A stretch of 64,000 nt of DNA from Epithemia pelagica (lineage: Eukaryota > Bacillariophyta > Bacillariophyceae > Surirellales > Surirellaceae). A program made the position numbers and the translations under genes. The notes under the pieces are model-generated. The model saw only the letters and a list, made by a program, of their open reading frames with translations. It had not been told where the DNA came from and did not search any database. Location: NCBI GenBank assembly GCA_946965045.2, contig OX337239.1:2170001-2234000 (forward strand), read 5' to 3'. Below are positions 20,201-28,967 of this stretch, one piece after another (position 1 is the first letter of the stretch; the number at the start of each line of letters is the position of its first letter).

Positions 20201-23200
20201 GTCTTGATTGGCGTAGGGCGTGAAGAGGACAACTGCCCTCGTCGTCGCAAAAAAGATGACCCAACGCTCTGCCCTTCGTCAAACGAAAAACAAGACCGTG
20301 GAATTCTCATGGGGCTGATCAATACTCTATCGGTCTCAGATTGCTCTTTCCCATTTTCATCTTCTGTCGGCAGGGTGTCCTCCACGTTTTGCCGGTTTGG
20401 TGATGCCTTTTCCACTGGCTCTTGGACTACAATGAGTTGGACCAAGGATGAGGCCGATTTCTCTTCCCCTTCCGTTCTACTGCTGCTACTCCTATAAACA
20501 GAGCTGCTGTCATCGTGAGAAGGACCATGTCCCTTTCGTTCGTTCCAAATGGCACGGATCGATCGTCGTCCATGATTCCTCTTTTTCTTCTTTTTTTGAG
20601 AACTTGCGGCCAAATACGCAGTGGAACCCGGAGAACGTAACAAAAACGAGACGGGTGGATGTTGTGAATGTGCGGATTGGTTTCCGACATTGGAGTCAGA
20701 TTCATAGCCCGGTTGAAACGATGATTGAGCAGTGCCTCCCGCCCATCCGTCATGGTTGTCCTTGGCGGGGGTACCAAACACTGGAGACAAGGTAACCTCA
20801 ATGCCTTCCCCTTCACTCCATGAAAATGCCTGAGGAATAATGGGACGTGGTTGCAGAGACGATTTGTTCTTGGAACCAAGTCGAGGTGTCACCGGGGAAG
20901 AGTCTGTTGGAGGTGGTACCGAAGCATGACTCGCTCGATCCTGCTCTTTGAAAAGGTGATGATGATGACCACCAATACTTGAGGAGAAACGTCGTTCCTG
21001 TTGATGTTCCTGTTGGCGTCGCAAGAGGCGTTGTCCTACCGTTCCATGTTCACCATCCTGTTGTTGCTGCTGCTGATGTTTCTTGGCCGCCATGGTTTTG
21101 CGCACCGCCAAGGAAAGCCGTTGTTTGGTCGATAACAGCCTGGGAGACGAATTGTCCTCAACATTGTTTCTAGATCTGACAGTGTCTTGTTGTATTACGT
21201 CATTCTGTTTGTCGACTCGGACCGTATCATCTGGACCACTTTCACCGCGATTGCCAAAGTGCATCTCGTCTTCTTCATCATCATTCATTTGTTGCGTCGG
21301 TTCCGGCTGAGCCAACAATCCGGTTGGATCGTCCTTGGGTGTGGAAAAGAGCAATTCCTTTTGTACTTGTGGATACAGAGGTGTTGTAGTTGGGTGTTGT
21401 TGGTCCTTGTCCATGGCACCACTGTCATTTTCTTTGGATCGTTCGTCCTGATAATAGAGGGCTGGACGATGGCGCAACTGCGTGACCGCTTCGTCGTCGT
21501 CGTCATGAGTTTCATGGTCAGGAGGGTGTTGTGCGTTGTCGGAACCGACCAGGGGGTTGAGTTCTCCGGGCAAGTTGGATCGCCGAAACCGACGCGGAGA
21601 CAAGCGAAATCCAGTTGTTGCTGGCTCCGTATGCTGCTGCTCATTATTATTATTGTTGTTGTGTTCCTGATAAAAGTCCCGGTCGTCGTCCAACTCGGCG
21701 AGACGATCCAATTGAGCAGTTGCATTAATGACGGTTCCCATTTCCGAAGCCGTGGACAAGACTGTTTCCGACAACAAGTCCTCTTCTTCTTCCTCCTCTT
21801 CATGGTCGTCATCATCCATTCGATGGACCGATCCTCGAATCATGGCTTCACTTCGACGAAAGGATGACGATGGTAAGAGGGGTAGAGGAAGTGGCAATCC
21901 CAAATGGGCCAAACTTTGTTCATCCTCCTCCCGATGGTCCTCCTTGTCGTCGTCCTCCTCGTTGTCACTGGCCGTGGTGTGGTGTTCGTGGAATGACGAT
22001 GAGGATGATTGATGAAATTCTTGCAAGGCTTTTAAATTCTCTCTTCGTAATTCCGACAGGGTCGAAACCAACGGAAGGGGTACCCCCAGTCGTTCTTGCT
22101 CATTCCTTCCACTCGTATCAGCATTATCCTTGTCGTCGTCATTCTTTGTCGTGTCGTCGTCGTCATCCTGTTTCGGTTCGGGATGCTCGGCCGCACTCTT
22201 GTCGTTGCCATTGGCCATTGGAGATGACACGTCGTGCTGTAATGGATCATTCTCTCGTGTCGAATCTTGCATTCGGAGGAATGCTTCGTCCTCGTCCAAT
22301 TCGGCCATTCGTTGTTCCATTTGAATCACGGTTCCGAGTTCCGACGCAGTCGACAAGATGCTTTCGGACGATTCATTCGTCGTATTCGTATTCGTAGTAT
22401 TTGGAGGGTGGTCCTCCAGCGGAGTGGTGGTTTCGGTACTGCTCGTACGGAGTCCCACCCGCGGTGGTCGCCGGGCCAAGAGCAATTGTTTGGCAAAGGC
22501 GGTTTGCGCCGGTGTCGCTTCTTCTTCCCATTCGATTGGGTCTGCGGTTGCGGCTGCTGGGTCCTCCCGAACCAGACGCGTCTCCTGATCCAAAACTAAT
22601 GACGGTTCCAGTTTGGGTTGGGAGGGAGGGTCCACCGTGGGGGATGGATCGTGCGGGTGGTCCCTCTTCGTGTCGTCGTCATTGTTGTCATGTTTATTGG
22701 GTTCGGATGGGGTCGATGATGGTACCAATGTTGTCGTTGTGGTTGTCGTCGTGGTGGAAGGAACCACGTGAGACACTCGTGCCACCATGGGAGGCGATGG
22801 GACTGGCATTATGGCAGCATGTGGATACGGCTGCCGAGACGAACAAGGATTGGAGGGTGGTGGTTTGGGTTTGGTGGAAGCAAACAAGGGTGGCAAATGA
22901 TGGTGATGATGATTGTTGTTGTTGGCATGTTGTAGATTGGAATGGGGAGATGCTGCCAATGAGTGATGATGGTTATTATTGGTATGGGAGGAGACGCCCA
23001 CATAGGATCGAACATGCGACGGAGATCGATGCAAATGAGAATAGGGTGACACATAGGGCGTCGTCGTTTGCGAGGAAGATGCTGCGGCCGAAGGGTGTTG
23101 CGGAGACGACAATTGTTGTGGTTGATGGGCCAAGACTCGTAAATTAACGTGTGGTTTGGGAAGACGAGGTTGTCGATTGTCATGCAATTCCGTTTCCGCT

Positions 23201-23535
23201 TGCGACCAACAAACACTACTGGCCGCTTCTTCTTCTTCGTCGTCCAAACCGGAAAAGCAACAACTGCTGCTCGTGGTGGTACTTTCGTCCAAAATCGATG
23301 CCGTTTGACGTTCCAACGGATAGTCGGACAAGGGTGGTGGTTCTTGCGCAGTGGTGGTGGACGACTCGTGAAGTGCCATCTCTTGGTGTTGTTTGACGAC
23401 GACACGAGCCGGATCGATTGGTTCGATTCCCCCAGCAGTGCGGTGGTTGTGGTCTCCCTCCACCAACGTGTCTTGGGTTGGTTCCATTCGACGAGTGGGA
23501 GATGGTTCTTCCACCTGGTCGGCCAACTGCTCCAT
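17296..23535 (-). CDS. Giant disordered scaffold-like protein with C-terminal PDZ domain
   Basis: A 2079-residue single-exon protein starts at the ATG at 23533-23535. Nearly all of it is low-complexity: His/Asn runs (residues about 195-230), Asp/Glu runs, poly-Gln and Ser-rich stretches. A short motif recurs at about residues 395 and 593 (LSTASE-[LM]-GTVI followed by AELD-x-D). A coiled coil is likely near residues 1490-1545 (LAGNAIQLQQLNEELANCRA). Residues about 1980-2045 form a PDZ-like domain: RIGVTFVEFRGHAMVSDVAP, then DILIAIDELPVSGMRVRDI, with a GVTF loop in the place of GLGF. PDZ domains bind C-terminal peptides, so a cortical or signalling scaffold is a fair inference. It converges with the preceding gene (197 bp apart). 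Confidence 0.8.
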   Translation of the reverse strand: MEQLADQVEEPSPTRRMEPTQDTLVEGDHNHRTAGGIEPIDPARVVVKQHQEMALHESSTTTAQEPPPLSDYPLERQTASILDESTTTSSSCCFSGLDDEEEEAASSVCWSQAETELHDNRQPRLPKPHVNLRVLAHQPQQLSSPQHPSAAASSSQTTTPYVSPYSHLHRSPSHVRSYVGVSSHTNNNHHHSLAASPHSNLQHANNNNHHHHHLPPLFASTKPKPPPSNPCSSRQPYPHAAIMPVPSPPMVARVSHVVPSTTTTTTTTTLVPSSTPSEPNKHDNNDDDTKRDHPHDPSPTVDPPSQPKLEPSLVLDQETRLVREDPAAATADPIEWEEEATPAQTAFAKQLLLARRPPRVGLRTSSTETTTPLEDHPPNTTNTNTTNESSESILSTASELGTVIQMEQRMAELDEDEAFLRMQDSTRENDPLQHDVSSPMANGNDKSAAEHPEPKQDDDDDTTKNDDDKDNADTSGRNEQERLGVPLPLVSTLSELRRENLKALQEFHQSSSSSFHEHHTTASDNEEDDDKEDHREEDEQSLAHLGLPLPLPLLPSSSFRRSEAMIRGSVHRMDDDDHEEEEEEEDLLSETVLSTASEMGTVINATAQLDRLAELDDDRDFYQEHNNNNNNEQQHTEPATTGFRLSPRRFRRSNLPGELNPLVGSDNAQHPPDHETHDDDDEAVTQLRHRPALYYQDERSKENDSGAMDKDQQHPTTTPLYPQVQKELLFSTPKDDPTGLLAQPEPTQQMNDDEEDEMHFGNRGESGPDDTVRVDKQNDVIQQDTVRSRNNVEDNSSPRLLSTKQRLSLAVRKTMAAKKHQQQQQQDGEHGTVGQRLLRRQQEHQQERRFSSSIGGHHHHLFKEQDRASHASVPPPTDSSPVTPRLGSKNKSSLQPRPIIPQAFSWSEGEGIEVTLSPVFGTPAKDNHDGWAGGTAQSSFQPGYESDSNVGNQSAHSQHPPVSFLLRSPGSTAYLAASSQKKKKKRNHGRRSIRAIWNERKGHGPSHDDSSSVYRSSSSRTEGEEKSASSLVQLIVVQEPVEKASPNRQNVEDTLPTEDENGKEQSETDRVLISPMRIPRSCFSFDEGQSVGSSFLRRRGQLSSSRPTPIKTWGRSKSKHEWSASSQAGSTQVSLGAEAMVGTTSLSWDLMSSTTTEQRAADVVGAGKSSFQSALDSSHRWPRDDSGTNRSRNSNYWSIFAERPGFVNPSVSSSSRRINNAAATVNGDVGEQPLHDTSSQMAAANVSQDRSFKRTLGFGKNNGHGTDQPPLAPNDFSPLMLNPNNGMAEELKTPQRIEIEREDAIDILACLVERGVSLHQSVAPLTPYPASSPDQIAPDSTVESTDVTPPTTNLSVKTVEDSASVPPPSISQGFDQTDAIGPIVQDLKALAETEENSDKRAASLHLIDELVKSHVYALEMSRAAQSACSWLKSIGRQHDSPGGTATADDEEDGSEKKRDDFVERDHRNRWRHKVQLQQIPEMMESSSSSPRSIDLLTTKARLHAAEDKLAGNAIQLQQLNEELANCRAEIGRLKSEKQVAIAAAFQPPNRSILDESEDVSLGEDVVNENDADQDPAVDQSFPSNPLFDEDRNGDMLIMYRKALEEANSVIEKLHSTLKTGTDSGSTGEHDTSERAVPENPPFVFVNENQFNNQGESKTQGERNERMGEHSTDKQRLSPGNKDEDTIHVHMLDSENFVTDWDDLSPLPPPPDHTLRSPMVQAVLESWTEDQGLHESMLSWMDQVLTNHADPQSIPPLTISNLDHQVKDGFILHVLPLLLRRKDILLNVKSRAHRRTTYDIAVSVDRPSLPGDFDMRRHLETIAARSDVGCGPNSVTHSTSTTLMGNGGARAFVMNATAGTDTNEGTSLVDHTNIHVTPKAQQHLMYDEMAEDMEEHVPNTGLMSALGGALGGFLTRNRGAFLTPSNATEDLDSPYDHHHHLLSSASMANTYTPHVTQPQMATPPSAAAELDEDQPYHRVVSAPAGRIGVTFVEFRGHAMVSDVAPDSPLHDWIFPSDILIAIDELPVSGMRVRDIIQVLKDRSDRQRALRIISCHAMNEIAVLHHSTSGIHGVSSQEGES

Positions 23536-23554
23536 GGTCAATACTACAAGTAAT

Positions 23555-24621
23555 ACGGTGATGGAAGAGAACAGAGGTGTCCACTCCAATGTTCACAACG
23601 GTAGTCTGCACCAGTCGACCAATGCCTTTCTCTCTCTTTTTCTCCCTTTTCTTTCAGAGACTGTGGCAATGACAAAATGAAATAGTAGAATCGATGAGCA
23701 TCTACTACTACCCCCCGGTTCGGGTCGTCGCCTTACATACTCTAACCTTTTCTATAAGGGATGTCGCCTCGTTCGTTTCTATTATGCATAATATTATACA
23801 AACAAAGAGTATTTGCTTGTCTGTTGAGGACGACGAGATTGGACCTTGGATGCGTCCGTGCGCGCCCCAACAATAGATGAGGAGGAGGTCTTCGATTCGT
23901 GGAAGCAGTCCCAAACCTTTGTTCGCTAGCGTTGTCTTTGTCTCCGCTTTTGAGTACCGCGGAATGATCAGGGAACGGAAACGCTTGGAATTTATAGATC
24001 AATGCCACGCGAAATCCGAAATCAGACTCAACGGACAGGATCGCGCGAGGGGACCTGTACTTTGGTTGGACCGACATGGATCGCCTCCACTTTCTGTTGT
24101 CTCTTGTCAGATCCAAGCGCCCCCGAGGAAGTATATACGGATACCTTACTCGTGGTCTCCATCCAGCGCAGTTCGGAATGGTTGCTGGGGACTCGGCACC
24201 GCATCCTGTCTACAAAGGGAGGACTTCCGACCGTGGATCGTTGCCTCGCTTGTACCGGAATATATATACTTGTGTGTTTGTGTGTTTGGATCACGAGAAG
24301 CGGATCCAGCTTACCTACCTACTATTGGCTGGGCAACCAGGATAGGGGACAGGCCACGATCTATAGAATGCAACCATATGCCCGTCCTCTCGGACCTAGC
24401 AAACGACACAAGAAGAGGAGTTTTGCTGGATACCAATGCCTCCATCAAAATCTCCGGTTCTGATAGACTATATAGGACATGACACTACTACACCCGGAAC
24501 CATTGGAGGGAAGCTCTTGGTACCATGCGCATGTTGATAAAACGCAACTGTTTCGCACTGGAACCGCAGATAGTTCGCACTGAATAGATTGTTCCAATGG
24601 AATGCTTCTGGGGATGGGCCC
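23555..24621. repeat. Tandem duplication, copy 1 (5' region of the PDZ gene)
   Basis: Starting 20 bp upstream of the PDZ-gene ATG, about 1.07 kb is repeated directly at 24622. Shared landmarks are ACGGTGATGGA, CAGTCGACCAATGCCT, the pyrimidine tract before CAGAGACTG, CCCCCCGGTTCGGGTCGTC and GAAACGGACGCTT-like sequence, and the end near TTCGCACTGAATA. The copies differ by scattered substitutions and small indels. No convincing gene is inside, so it is probably 5' UTR and promoter sequence. Confidence 0.85.
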
Positions 24622-25290
24622 ACGGTGATGGAGGAGCGAACAAGTGTCCACTCAAATGTTCACAACGATATTCTGCCCCAGTCGACCAATGCCTCTTTCT
24701 CTCTCTCTCTTCTTTCTCTCTTATTTTCCAGAGACTGGCAATGACAAAATGAAATAGTATCGATGAGCATCTACAATACTACCCCCCGGTTCGGGTCGTC
24801 GCCTTACATACTCTAACCTTTTCTATAGAAGGAATGTCGCCTCGTTCGTTTCTGTTTTATGCATATATTATACAAACAAGTCTGTTGAGGACGACGAGAT
24901 TGGACCTTGGATGCGCCCCAACAAAAGATGAGTCGATTCGTGGAAGCAATCCCAAACCTTTGTTCGCTCGAGTTGTGTCCTCTTTCGAGTACAGTGAAAT
25001 GATCAGGGAACGGAAACGCCTGGGAGTTTCAGAATCAATGCCACGCGAAATCCGAAATCAGACTCAACGGACAGGATCGCGCGAGGGGACCTGTACTTTG
25101 GATGGATCGTCTCCACTTTCTGTTGTCTCTTGTCATCCAAGCGTCCGAGGAAGTAATGGATTATTCGTGGTGTCCATCCAGCGCAGTTCGGAATGGTTGC
25201 TGGGACTCGGCACCGCATCCTGTCTACGAACGAAGGACTTCCGAAGGGCGACGCCGTGGATCGTTGCCTCGCTTGTACCGGAATATATAC

Positions 25291-25349
<59 letters not shown>

Positions 25350-25660
25350 GATCACGAGACGCGGATGCAGCTTACCTACCTACTATTGGCTTGGCCACCA
25401 GGATAGGGGACAGGCCACGATATATTATAGAATGCAAGCAATGTGCCTGTCCTCTCGAACCTAGCAACTATACAAAAAGAGGAGTTTTGCTGGGTTCTGG
25501 TAGACTCTAGGACATGACACTACTACACCCGGAACCATTGGAGAGGGAAGCTCTTGGTACCATGCGCATTCTGATACAACGCAACTGTTTTGCACTGCAA
25601 ACGCCGATAGTTCGCACTGAATATAGTTTGTTCCAATGGATTGCTTCTGGTCATGGGACA
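24622..25660. repeat. Tandem duplication, copy 2
   Basis: Second copy of 23555-24621, lying farther from the gene. It has lost several short stretches relative to copy 1 and carries an expanded TG run at 25292-25346, where copy 1 has only a short interrupted TGTGTGTTTGTGTG. Confidence 0.85.
25292..25346. repeat. (TG)n microsatellite, about 27 units
   Basis: An uninterrupted TG dinucleotide run inside duplication copy 2. Alternating TG can adopt Z-DNA and is length-unstable. Confidence 0.97.
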
Positions 25661-25863
25661 ATGGTTGGACCAGGGTAGTGAATGCCAACGTTGCCCTTTG
25701 AGTTTCTTCTTCCTGGTCCCGTTCCGGAGTACCCCATACCAAAGGAAATTTGTGCGTTGCAAGGTGTGTGTTACGAGCTCGATGCTGGCCTTTTTGTCCT
25801 TGGCCCCGCTTTACCTGCCTCCATACCACCAGTATCTATTGGATCCCTCCATGCTCGCTCGAC

Positions 25864-27231
25864 TCAGTCTTGACTTGGATCCGACTGCTTTTGTGATTGA
25901 TAGCTGTGGGGATCGGGCCACCAGCTTTCTGGAAAGCCCGCAAAGACCATGTTGTTGCGGACGCCTGCTAGAAACCGGACGGCCGACTCATCTCGTTCTT
26001 CTTCCATTGCCTGAATGGCACGAAATGCCTGTTCCGATGCTGGTAGCTCGGGTTGGATTCGTGGTCCACTTCCAGGCTCCCAGAGAGACTTGATGACGCG
26101 ATGAATGTACGCCGTGGAGTGTCCTCCCGTTAACCAGCAATACCCATCCACATGCTCCATCAGTTCCAGTTGATAGTCACCGTAGGGTAGTGTGTCGTCG
26201 TCGGGATGTGGTTCAATCAAGCCGTCGAGTGGCAAGGAAACGTCGGTGGTAATGACAAGGGTCCCCGGTTGGCATTGTCGACCAATGGCTTGGGAGAGCG
26301 ACTCGAGAATGGAGTCGGACATGCAACTGGAGAAGCAAAAGACACAGTCCACATCGGCAAAATACAGGTAGGGATCTTCAAACGAACCACAAACAAATTC
26401 AATAGGAGCCAGAGGGAGTCGCTGATTGTCGTCAATCGCCAAGCTGTATATCTTATTGTCGTCACTTTTGTGGCTCCTGTCGTGTTTCTCGGGCTCGTTT
26501 TCGGGGGTTTCTCTCTTGATCAAAAGACCGTGTTCATTCTCCACCCAGTCATCTTGGTCGTCATCGTCATCGTCATCATTATCGGCTTGGGACGCTTCTC
26601 GGACGGAATGGCTGGCAGCACTCTCGTGACACTCTTGCAGCTTTTCATTCGCCACGTTGGATATGCCTGGTAATATTTCAATGCCTCGACAAAGTTTCCA
26701 ATTCGGATGGAAAGCAGCGGCCGCCAACACGAGACGACCCGTGCCACTGCCAATATCACAGAACACCTTGTCCTTCCACCCATCTTTTGTTGTTGTTGTG
26801 GAGTGTTGGTTCACTCGATCGAGCAACTGGGCAAAGAATCCCACATCAAATTCTCCATAGGTAAAGTGTTGGGGTGGGTCGTGTCCCCGTTGGACAAAGG
26901 GCCAGTATCCGTCCGTGCGGGACGCGGCGTTTCGCTCCTCCAACGATTCGGGTGGGTACAGGTGCTTCAATCCCTGCACTACGTGGCGGTAGGCGACTCC
27001 CGATATGGAGTGCTGGTTGACATCGATATCGGGGTTTTCTTCGTGAGGTACCAGGGGATCTTCCGATGGAATGATGAGGGTCGAGAAACGTGTTGTTGTG
27101 GTGGTGCGATGGTGGTGCCATGGCGGCGGATGGACCCACGAAATCACCGGAAGCGCTACCCAGAGAGCCGCCGTGGCCAATGTCAGCATGAGCATTGGAT
27201 GCTGGTATCGGGGAGAACTTGCCATGGCCAT
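25864..27231 (-). CDS. DOT1-like class I SAM-dependent methyltransferase with N-terminal hydrophobic leader
   Basis: The ORF extends up to an ATG at 27352-27354 (496 aa). I prefer the ATG at 27229-27231 (455 aa) because it puts the hydrophobic stretch MLMLTLATAALWVALPV near the N-terminus as a signal peptide or anchor. SAM-binding motif I is FCDIGSGTGRLVLAAA (about residues 156-171), preceded by FTYGEFDVGFFAQLLDRV, which resembles the DOT1 YGE block, and followed by RGIEILPGISNVA. A later block is CVFCFSSCMSDSILESL. An Asp-rich insertion (NDDDDDDDQDD) sits between the motifs. DOT1 enzymes methylate nucleosomal lysine, but a leader sequence argues for an organelle or secretory location, so the substrate is unknown. 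Confidence 0.75.
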   Translation of the reverse strand: MAMASSPRYQHPMLMLTLATAALWVALPVISWVHPPPWHHHRTTTTTRFSTLIIPSEDPLVPHEENPDIDVNQHSISGVAYRHVVQGLKHLYPPESLEERNAASRTDGYWPFVQRGHDPPQHFTYGEFDVGFFAQLLDRVNQHSTTTTKDGWKDKVFCDIGSGTGRLVLAAAAFHPNWKLCRGIEILPGISNVANEKLQECHESAASHSVREASQADNDDDDDDDQDDWVENEHGLLIKRETPENEPEKHDRSHKSDDNKIYSLAIDDNQRLPLAPIEFVCGSFEDPYLYFADVDCVFCFSSCMSDSILESLSQAIGRQCQPGTLVITTDVSLPLDGLIEPHPDDDTLPYGDYQLELMEHVDGYCWLTGGHSTAYIHRVIKSLWEPGSGPRIQPELPASEQAFRAIQAMEEERDESAVRFLAGVRNNMVFAGFPESWWPDPHSYQSQKQSDPSQD

Positions 27232-27862
27232 GTGGTTCTGGTTGTGAAGTGAGAGCATGTCAAATTCCAATGTCCCTCTGTCATCCACTGATTTCGAGAC
27301 ATCCATCAGAATTTGATGCCGACGACTGACGTATGTTCCTCCACTATGGACCATTTTTATTTTTTATGAAATTTTATCGACACAAAAAATACAAGAAATA
27401 CGCAATACCCGCCGACCGGTCAATCGTCAATCCCATGAACAAGTCTTGTTTCGCGTTTCTCATAAGTATTGGGTACAAACCCGAGCGAGAGCGAGATTAC
27501 CGAGAAGACGTTCCCCACATGACAAAAGGATGATACGCTTTTCTATAACGATTGATAGTACGATGTGCGCCGGCGGCACGCCTTGCGTGGGTTTGTATCG
27601 TGGAGTTTCATCTTTCATCATGGCTCGTCCCTTTCTCTTTATGGGGAATACCTTGTCGTCGTCGCCGTCACCTCTATCATCTTTCGATTCCTACCAGCAA
27701 CAAGCCTTGAGGGAGAGCATTTTGGGACGCAAGGCTACGATATTGAACGCAAAACAACGTATCTGAATTCTCGCGCCGCGTCACAACTTTTGGTGTTTGG
27801 CGTGTGTTCCAAACGAAACGTTACAGTAGTACAACCACCCAACAAGAAGATTGCTCGGAACC
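27232..27862. promoter_or_regulatory. Divergent promoter region between methyltransferase and MOB genes
   Basis: About 630 bp hold both 5' regions (510 bp if the longer methyltransferase start is used). A plus-strand open frame from 27565 has no recognisable protein and runs into the MOB 5' end in another frame. No repeat is seen. Confidence 0.4.
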
Positions 27863-28656
27863 ATGCCTCCCGCGCACGGTGGAACCTTTCAACCCTTGCT
27901 GCATCGTAGCGGTACACTTCGGGAACGATTGCATTCCTACACAAAACGAACACTCGGTGCAGGGGGAAGTATCAATGAGGCGGTACGTACACCGCGTCGT
28001 TCGGAACAATGGCAAAACCGTGGCTTTGGAACCCAAACTCATGTGGTGTGTCTCCAAAATCGTTTTGTGTGCTAATGGTCCAATATATTTAGGTGGCCTT
28101 GCCTCCCGGCGAATCCTGTGCCGCATGGGTGGCTGTGCACGCAATTGACTTTTACAATGACGTGAGTACGATTTGGGCCGTCATGTCAACGGATCCCTAT
28201 CTCAACAGTTTCCGACCGGGCGAAGGCTTTCCGAGTGGAGTCGAATATCGATGGTCCGATTCCAGCTCCAGTGTCGCCGTCAGTGTGTCGGCACCTGTCT
28301 ACATTGACAAGGTATTGGGTTGGATTGCCGATCAAATGAATGACGAAACCAAGTTTCCTGACGACGACGACGAACAAGTGGCCCTCCGGGTTTTTCAAAC
28401 ACCGCAGTTTGCCGCATTGTGTGGACAAATCTTTCGACGTCTCTTTCGGGTCTATGGCATTATTTATTCCAGCTTCTTTGGGACATTGGAAGCCTTGGAA
28501 ATGGCTCCGCATTTGAATTCCTGCTTTAAGCACTTTATGTTCTTTTGTACCGAATTTGGTCTCTTGCCGGAACGAGAAATTGAACCCTTGGAAGTGTTGG
28601 TACGACCGATTCGAAAACAATATTACAATGCCAAACAAGGGATTACTGCCAAATGA
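27863..28656 (+). CDS. MOB1/phocein family kinase coactivator
   Basis: Exons 27863-27982 and 28093-28656 (227 aa) are joined in phase 0 by a 110-bp GTACGT...TTTAG intron, giving GSINEA|VALPPGES. MOB proteins bind and activate NDR/LATS kinases in mitotic exit and Hippo-like pathways. Family blocks are clear: AWVAVHAIDFYNDVS, VEYRW, SAPVYIDKVLGWIADQ, RLFRVYGIIYSSFF and HLNSCFKHFMFFCTEFGL. The two zinc-binding His are present (HLNSCFKH), but the region that carries the two Cys ligands in MOB1 reads AVMSTDPYLNSFRPGEGF with no cysteine. The start ATG at 27863 gives a length close to human MOB1 (216 aa). Confidence 0.9.
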
Positions 28657-28967
28657 TGATGAGGCACCGTATCTTGGTAGACACCCTGAAATGCCGTCCA
28701 TACCGACGTGCATGAAATCATTCTTGGGAGGCAGACACGGCCCAATCGACAGAACTTGTGTAAGCCCTCCCCCTACGCAGACCACCTTCCGACGTACGAT
28801 TCGGTTGTTGGATGTAGACAGTAAGTTATTCCCCCCTTAGCGCTTTGTATTTCTCGATGAGTAAGGATAGTTTGTGCGGTTCATGTCATTATTGGCTATA
28901 TATACTAAGGTTACACGAATAACATTGAAAAGTACGACGGAGATGACAGTGCGTTTCTTTCACAGTT
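28657..28967. other. Convergent intergenic region
   Basis: A 311-bp gap between two converging stop codons. I see nothing in it beyond presumed 3' UTRs. Confidence 0.5.

Noticed and set aside
21187-21867. Hydrophobic plus-strand frame of 226 codons inside the PDZ gene
   Set aside because: Antisense shadow of Asp/Glu/Gln-rich coding sequence, which reads as Val/Leu-rich on the other strand; the sense frame is over 2000 codons.
22401-23147. 248-codon plus-strand frame inside the PDZ gene
   Set aside because: Antisense of the same low-complexity gene; no recognisable domain.
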